Assembly: GCA_042219835.1 (NCBI GenBank)
Contig: JBHJMN010000024.1
Coordinates: 24,308-88,307 of the forward strand
Length of the DNA: 64,000 nt
From: Paenibacillus_G elgii_A
GTDB taxonomy: Bacteria; Bacillota; Bacilli; Paenibacillales; NBRC-103111
Direction of reading: 5' to 3'
Positions 59,683 to 64,000 of the stretch are shown here, one piece after another. Numbering within the stretch: position 1 is the first letter of the stretch; the number at the start of each line of letters is the position of its first letter. A program made the translations under genes and the position numbers. A model generated the notes under the pieces. It made no database searches and was not told the origin of the DNA. It was given only the letters and a program-made list of their open reading frames with translations.

Positions 59683-60720
59683 TTGAGCTCGGTCGACGAA
59701 TTTACTCTGATCGACCTGCTGAACGGCGGGAAGCAAACGATCGCTTTTCAACGGGCCGGCGGCGTGGAGACAGGGATCGGCGACGATGCGGCCGTCGTTC
59801 GCGCCTCTTCGGATAGCCGGTGGATTCTCACTTGCGATACGATGACGGAAGACATTCATTTCAAGCGGGTGACGATGCGCGATGCGGATGTCGGGTACAA
59901 AGCGATGGCTTCCGCCGTCAGCGATATCGCTGCGATGGGAGGGACTCCGCGATATGCCCTCGTGGCGCTCAGCATGCCGAAGTCGACGCCGGTAGAGCGT
60001 GTGCGCGCAATGTACGACGGGTTGTACGAATGCGCGAACCGCTACCGGGTCGTTGTCGCGGGCGGAGATACGACTTCGTGTATCGGGGGCGTCACGCTGA
60101 CCGTAACGGTGATCGGAGAGACGGAACCGGACAAAGCGCTGCTCCGCTCGGCAGCCAGACTGGGAGATGTCATATTTATTACCGGTTTTACCGGCGCTTC
60201 GGCGGCCGGACTGGAATGGCTTTTAGGGAAGAACAAACCGTCGGAGGAATGGGACGCCGATCCGGAGCTGGGGCGGTATCCCGGACTAATCCGGGCGCAC
60301 TGCCGTCCCGAGCCGCAGATTGAGGCGGGCGAGCTGCTGCGGCGGTCCGGCTTCTGCCATGCGCTCAACGACGTCAGCGACGGGATCGCCAGCGAAGCGT
60401 GGGAAATTGCCGCGGCGTCGAATATCGGAATCGACCTGATTGAAGACCGGATTCCCGTATCCGGCGAACTGCTGGACTATGCCTCAAGGCAGGGGAAGGC
60501 CCCGCTGGATTACATGTTGTACGGCGGCGAGGATTACCAATTAATCGGAACGGCGCCCGCCGAGCACGCCGTCGAGCTGCAGATGCAGTTTAAGGAAGCG
60601 GGGCTGCCGCTCTATCTGATCGGATATGTCCAGGGGAAGCATTCCGGCGTACGGCTTGTGCGAAGCGACGGCAGTGCGGTACCGCTCGCCAAGCGCGGCT
60701 ATAATCATTTTACCGGATGA
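59683..60720 (+). CDS. thiL: Thiamine-monophosphate kinase
   Basis: 345 residues of the AIR synthase-like fold: DEFTLIDLLNG start, GIGDDAAVV ATP/Mg site, TCDTMTEDIHF, AVSDIAAMGGTPRYALVALS, AGGDTTS, HALNDVSDGIASEAWEIA and GGEDYQLIGT. It phosphorylates ThMP to ThDP. The TTG start is preceded by GGAGGCGG. As in many Firmicutes it heads the tsaE-tsaB-rimI-tsaD cluster although its metabolic role is separate. Confidence 0.95.
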   Translation: MSSVDEFTLIDLLNGGKQTIAFQRAGGVETGIGDDAAVVRASSDSRWILTCDTMTEDIHFKRVTMRDADVGYKAMASAVSDIAAMGGTPRYALVALSMPKSTPVERVRAMYDGLYECANRYRVVVAGGDTTSCIGGVTLTVTVIGETEPDKALLRSAARLGDVIFITGFTGASAAGLEWLLGKNKPSEEWDADPELGRYPGLIRAHCRPEPQIEAGELLRRSGFCHALNDVSDGIASEAWEIAAASNIGIDLIEDRIPVSGELLDYASRQGKAPLDYMLYGGEDYQLIGTAPAEHAVELQMQFKEAGLPLYLIGYVQGKHSGVRLVRSDGSAVPLAKRGYNHFTG

Positions 60721-60736
60721 AAGGGACGATCCTGAC

Positions 60737-61213
60737 ATGGCCACTTACGCATTTCAAGCCCGTCACGTCGCCGATACTTCCGTATTGGCGGAACGCTTGG
60801 CCTCGTTGTTTATCCCGGGAACCGTCATTACGCTCGACGGCGACCTGGGGGCGGGCAAGACGACATTCTCTCAAGCGGTAGCCAAGGCGATAGGCGTCAA
60901 GGACATCGTGAACAGTCCTACGTTTACGATCATCAAAGAATACGAGGGTTCCGCGTTCCCTTTCTACCATATGGACGTGTACCGGTTGTCTTTGGAAGAG
61001 GCGGATGACTTGGGGCTGGACGAATATTTTTACGGAAACGGCATTACGCTTGTCGAATGGGCTTCGCTGATCGAAGAGATTTTGCCTCCGCAGCGGTTGG
61101 AGATTCGGATTGAGACTGACGGAGAAAACGGGCGAAGCTTCACGCTCAAGCCGTCAGGCGACCCTTATGAAGCGTGGTGTGCGAAGCTACAACAGAACGG
61201 ATGGTTAACATGA
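60737..61213 (+). CDS. tsaE: tRNA t6A37 threonylcarbamoyl transferase complex ATPase TsaE
   Basis: 158 residues: P-loop GDLGAGKTTFSQ, switch NSPTFTIIKEYEG, YHMDVYRL and LVEWASLIEEILP, the TsaE signature. Its ATPase activity drives turnover of the TsaD-TsaB complex. The ATG follows AAAGGGAC, 16 nt after the thiL stop. Its stop overlaps tsaB by ATGA. Confidence 0.95.
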   Translation: MATYAFQARHVADTSVLAERLASLFIPGTVITLDGDLGAGKTTFSQAVAKAIGVKDIVNSPTFTIIKEYEGSAFPFYHMDVYRLSLEEADDLGLDEYFYGNGITLVEWASLIEEILPPQRLEIRIETDGENGRSFTLKPSGDPYEAWCAKLQQNGWLT

Positions 61214-62073
61214 TTCAGAATACGGCATCAGATTCGACTTTATACAGCGACAGCAAGCTTATGCTGTCCGTCGATACGTCAACCGTGTCGATGACGACCG
61301 CGTTGACCCGGGGGCGGGAAATCTTGGGGGAAATTACTTCGAAAGCGGAGCGAAACCATTCGCTTTATCTTGTACCGACTTTGCAGCGGCTCATTGCGGA
61401 GTGCGGCGTCCGGCCGGACGAGCTGTCGGCGTTTGCCGTCGGAGTCGGGCCTGGTTCCTATACCGGCGTGCGGATTGGCGTGACGGTGGCCAAAACCTTT
61501 GCCTGGACGCGGAAGCTGGCTTTGCTCGGCGTCTCTACGCTTGAAGCGTTGGCGCTCGGCGGTGCCAGCTCCGCATCGGAATACGGCGCGCTTCAAGACG
61601 GGGAAACCGTGCGGGGCGGAGCGCTTCAGGCGATGGATTCGCTGCTTGACGCGGCGCGCGCGACGGGGGAACCGACATGGATCGTCCCGTTGATCGACGC
61701 TCGCAGGGGCCAAGCGTTTACGGCGCTGTACGCCGTTTCGCCCGAGGGATGGAAGCGCAGAGTGCCGGACGGGATTCGTCTGACCGCCTCTTGGACGGAT
61801 GAGCTCCTTTCCTTGGCCGCATCGGCGGAAACCGGACCCGGTCGCGTCATATTTACGGGCGAGTTGGAGCTGCATCAGGAAGCGATCCGTTCGTTTGCCT
61901 CCCGTTGGGACGGACTGGTAACGGAAGCTCCGCATGAGCTGCGGGCCCGCCATCTCGCCGAGCTTGGCCTGATGCGATGGAAGCAGGGGGAGACGGAGGA
62001 TGTTCACGGGTTGGTTCCGAACTATACGCAATTGGCGGAAGCGGAAGCCAAACTTCTCGCCAAGAAATCTTAG
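61210..62073 (+). CDS. tsaB: tRNA t6A37 biosynthesis protein TsaB
   Basis: 287 residues with ASKHA-fold motifs (MLSVDTSTVSMTTALTRG, GVGPGSYTGVRIGVTVAKTFA, IDARRGQAFTALY). TsaB is the inactive paralogue that dimerises with TsaD. ATG 61210 is coupled to tsaE. It is somewhat longer than E. coli TsaB (231), with an insertion after ALALGG that includes GASSASEYGALQDG. Confidence 0.93.
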   Translation: MIQNTASDSTLYSDSKLMLSVDTSTVSMTTALTRGREILGEITSKAERNHSLYLVPTLQRLIAECGVRPDELSAFAVGVGPGSYTGVRIGVTVAKTFAWTRKLALLGVSTLEALALGGASSASEYGALQDGETVRGGALQAMDSLLDAARATGEPTWIVPLIDARRGQAFTALYAVSPEGWKRRVPDGIRLTASWTDELLSLAASAETGPGRVIFTGELELHQEAIRSFASRWDGLVTEAPHELRARHLAELGLMRWKQGETEDVHGLVPNYTQLAEAEAKLLAKKS

Positions 62074-62089
62074 GGGAGGCCTGTCCGAT

Positions 62090-62593
62090 ATGGAATCTAA
62101 ACGCGAAGCGCAACCTGTCTATGACGGCGCTATGCATTTTCGCCCGATGCACACGGACGACATCCCCGTGATCTGCGAGATCGAGCAGGAATCGTTCCCG
62201 ACGCCTTGGACAGCCGGAGCGTTTTACAACGAGCTGACGAGCAATAATTTCGCCAAATATCTCGTTTTGGAATATGAAGGCGAAATTGCCGGCTACGGCG
62301 GCATGTGGCTGATCATGGAAGAGGCGCACGTTACCAATATCGCGATTCGCGAAAAATACCGCGGGCGCAAGTTCGGGGAACGGCTGCTTGTGGAAATGCA
62401 GCAGACGGCCGTTTTTTACGGGGTGCTGCGCATGACGCTGGAGGTGCGCCCGTCCAATTTGATTGCCCAGCGCTTATACGAGAAGCTGGGATTTCGTTCC
62501 GTCGGTATTCGACGGGGCTATTATACCGACAATAAAGAAGATGCGATTATTATGTGGGCGGACCTGCCCAAAGCGGAACGGCTCTCCAACTAA
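62090..62593 (+). CDS. rimI: Ribosomal protein alanine N-acetyltransferase RimI
   Basis: 167 residues, GNAT fold: DIPVICEIEQESFPTPWTAG, ITNIAIREKYRGRKFGERLL-type acetyl-CoA motif (VTNIAIREKYRGRKFGERLL), EVRPSNLIAQRLYEKLGFRS and YYTDNKEDAIIM, the RimI signature. It acetylates the N-terminal Ala of bS18. GGGGAGG precedes the ATG, 16 nt after the tsaB stop. Confidence 0.93.
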   Translation: MESKREAQPVYDGAMHFRPMHTDDIPVICEIEQESFPTPWTAGAFYNELTSNNFAKYLVLEYEGEIAGYGGMWLIMEEAHVTNIAIREKYRGRKFGERLLVEMQQTAVFYGVLRMTLEVRPSNLIAQRLYEKLGFRSVGIRRGYYTDNKEDAIIMWADLPKAERLSN

Positions 62594-62646
62594 AAGAAAC
62601 CGGCTGCCTGCTAGCGGTTCGGGAACAGACGAGAGGTTTATTGACG

Positions 62647-63714
62647 ATGAACGAACAATCGAACGAAGCGGTGTCCATTCGCCCTAACCGTGACGGCGGA
62701 CCCGTTTATATATTGGCTGTGGAAACAAGCTGCGATGAGACGTCCGTAGCTATTGTCCGTGACGGCAAAGACATCTTGGTGAACGTCGTGTCCAGCCAGA
62801 TCGAGACGCACCAGCGATTCGGCGGCGTCGTGCCTGAGGTCGCCTCGCGCAAGCATGTGGAATCCATCACGTGGATTATCGAAGAAGCGCTGGACAAGGC
62901 GAACGTGAAGCCTGCCGACCTGGCCGCTGTCGCCGTGACGCAAGGGCCCGGCTTAGTTGGCTCCTTGCTGGTTGGAATGGTGGCGGCGAAGGCGCTGGCC
63001 TGCGCCCTTGAGCTGCCGCTGATCGGCGTGCATCATATCGCCGGGCATATTTATGCCAATCAGCTTGTGAATGAGCTGGAATACCCGTTTGTTGCGCTGG
63101 TCGTGTCCGGCGGCCATACCGAGCTTGTCTTTGTGGAAGCGGAGGGGCGTTTCCGCATCATCGGGCAGACCCGGGACGACGCGGTGGGCGAAGCCTACGA
63201 CAAAGTCGCGCGGGCGCTCAAGCTGCCGTATCCCGGCGGCCCGCATATCGACCGGCTGGCGCACGAGGCCCGGGAAGCGGTCACGCTTCCCCGCGCCTGG
63301 CTGGAGCCGGATTCCTACGACTTCAGCTTCAGCGGGCTGAAGTCGGCCGTGCTGGCGGCCCTGAATCAGGCTGCCATGAAAGGTCAGCCGCTGGCCCCGG
63401 AGGCCGTGGCGAAAGGCTTCCAGGACTCGGTTATCGACGTCCTGGTGGAGAAGGCTCTCCGCGCCGTGCGCGCTTACGGCGCGAAGCAGCTTATCCTTGC
63501 CGGCGGGGTCGCCGCCAACAAGGGCCTACGCGCCGAGCTTGAGGCTCGCTGCGTGGAAGCGGGCGTGCCTCTGCTGGCGCCTCCGCTCAGCCTATGCACC
63601 GACAACGCGGCGATGATCGCCGCCGCGGCTTTTTTGAAATACCGCCGCGGGCAATTCGCGCCGTTCGATATGAAAGCCGAGCCGCTGCTGAAGCTCGAAG
63701 CGTGGTCGGTTTGA
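62647..63714 (+). CDS. tsaD: tRNA N6-adenosine threonylcarbamoyltransferase TsaD
   Basis: 355 residues: ILAVETSCDETSVAIVRDG, metal-binding HHIAGHIYAN, VSGGHTELVFVE, YDKVARALKLPYPGGPHID, AGGVAANKGLR and CTDNAAMIAAAAF. It transfers threonylcarbamoyl to A37 of ANN-decoding tRNAs. The ATG follows a GAGAGG SD; an in-frame TTG two codons earlier is possible. Last gene of the operon. Confidence 0.96.
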   Translation: MNEQSNEAVSIRPNRDGGPVYILAVETSCDETSVAIVRDGKDILVNVVSSQIETHQRFGGVVPEVASRKHVESITWIIEEALDKANVKPADLAAVAVTQGPGLVGSLLVGMVAAKALACALELPLIGVHHIAGHIYANQLVNELEYPFVALVVSGGHTELVFVEAEGRFRIIGQTRDDAVGEAYDKVARALKLPYPGGPHIDRLAHEAREAVTLPRAWLEPDSYDFSFSGLKSAVLAALNQAAMKGQPLAPEAVAKGFQDSVIDVLVEKALRAVRAYGAKQLILAGGVAANKGLRAELEARCVEAGVPLLAPPLSLCTDNAAMIAAAAFLKYRRGQFAPFDMKAEPLLKLEAWSV

Positions 63715-63728
63715 CGCTAGTTCTTTGT

Positions 63729-63770
63729 AAAGCCGCTGCCGCCGTTAACCCGGATGGCCGCGGCTTTGTT
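63729..63770 (+). terminator. Terminator of the tsaD operon
   Basis: AAAGCCGC / GCGGCTTT stem with further internal pairing, 15 nt after the tsaD stop, followed by a short T-rich tail. Confidence 0.65.
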
Positions 63771-63823
63771 ATGGCTTAGAGTCATATTTAATCTAGTGAA
63801 AAAAATAAAATATAAAAAAAGGG

Positions 63824-63852
63824 TTGCTTTCTGTTTGCAGATTTGATATATT
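63824..63852 (+). promoter_or_regulatory. Strong promoter P1 (rRNA-operon-like)
   Basis: TTGCTT, 17-nt spacer, TATATT, preceded by an A-tract-rich UP-like region (63793-63820). Confidence 0.65.
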
Positions 63853-63919
63853 ACTCCTTGTCGCTTCTGCGGCAGGCTTTAAAAAAATTGAGACTTTCGA
63901 ATCTCGAAAAAAATAAAGC

Positions 63920-63948
63920 TTGCAATGATAGAACAGATGTGATATATT
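63920..63948 (+). promoter_or_regulatory. Strong promoter P2 (rRNA-operon-like)
   Basis: TTGCAA, 17-nt spacer, TATATT, preceded by a second A-tract region. About 96 nt after P1. Both -10 elements are followed by a TCGCTTC sequence in the early transcribed region. Nothing coding is seen from here to the window end. Confidence 0.65.
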
Positions 63949-64000
63949 AAAGAGGTCGCTTCCGAGAGAATGAATTAACCGATCGGAATGCTAGGAAATG

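Overview
The window looks like a chromosomal segment of a Gram-positive, endospore-forming member of the Paenibacillaceae. The grounds are: moderately high GC with strong AAGGAGG-type ribosome binding sites and frequent TTG/GTG starts; a GerA-type germinant receptor operon; an H-type small acid-soluble spore protein; a sporulenol synthase-like cyclase; YesM/YesN-type two-component systems beside CUT1 sugar transporters; and bacterial NHEJ genes. No tRNA, rRNA, CRISPR array or insertion sequence is visible, but tandem strong promoters at the right edge look like those that precede an rRNA operon.

Layout. 0-7 kb: a LysR regulator divergent from a cidA-cidB holin-like pair, an AT-rich BASS/ACR3-type transporter, small conserved genes (YqkE-like, histidine phosphatase, DUF1284), a secreted protein, an ECF sigma/anti-sigma pair with a likely autoregulatory promoter, and an AbrB-type protein with extra zinc-ribbon and HTH parts. 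7-13.5 kb: an LplABC-like CUT1 importer followed by a YesN/YesM sensor pair. 13.6-20.2 kb: a second CUT1 importer in an operon with a glycogen-debranching-type glycosidase, divergent from a LacI regulator, with three near-identical palindromic operators between them. 20.3-36.5 kb: an ABC-2 exporter, an O-antigen-ligase-like TPR protein, an M29 aminopeptidase, thymidine kinase, an acetyltransferase, a PAS kinase, lipoprotein/hypothetical genes and an SgrR-like regulator. 36.6-45.5 kb: a 7TMR-DISM hybrid kinase with two kinase cores, a stalk-domain protein with an RBS-masking hairpin, a sporulenol synthase-like protein, a HAD hydrolase, and a bactofilin/M23 peptidase pair.

45.5-50 kb: the operon gerA-gerC-small 2-TM protein-gerB. 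50-59.4 kb: cardiolipin synthase; three NHEJ genes (LigD-type polymerase, ATP-dependent ligase, Ku) encoded separately and interleaved with an OmpR/EnvZ-type two-component system and an ABC-F ATPase; then sspH. 59.6-63.7 kb: thiL-tsaE-tsaB-rimI-tsaD, the usual Firmicutes cluster for t6A37 tRNA modification.

The most interesting non-coding element is the 330-nt leader of the ABC-F gene. It has a consensus promoter, a 13-codon leader peptide ORF with its own SD, a long hairpin whose 5' arm lies inside that ORF, and then an intrinsic terminator before the structural gene. This is the architecture of antibiotic-induced, ribosome-mediated attenuation.
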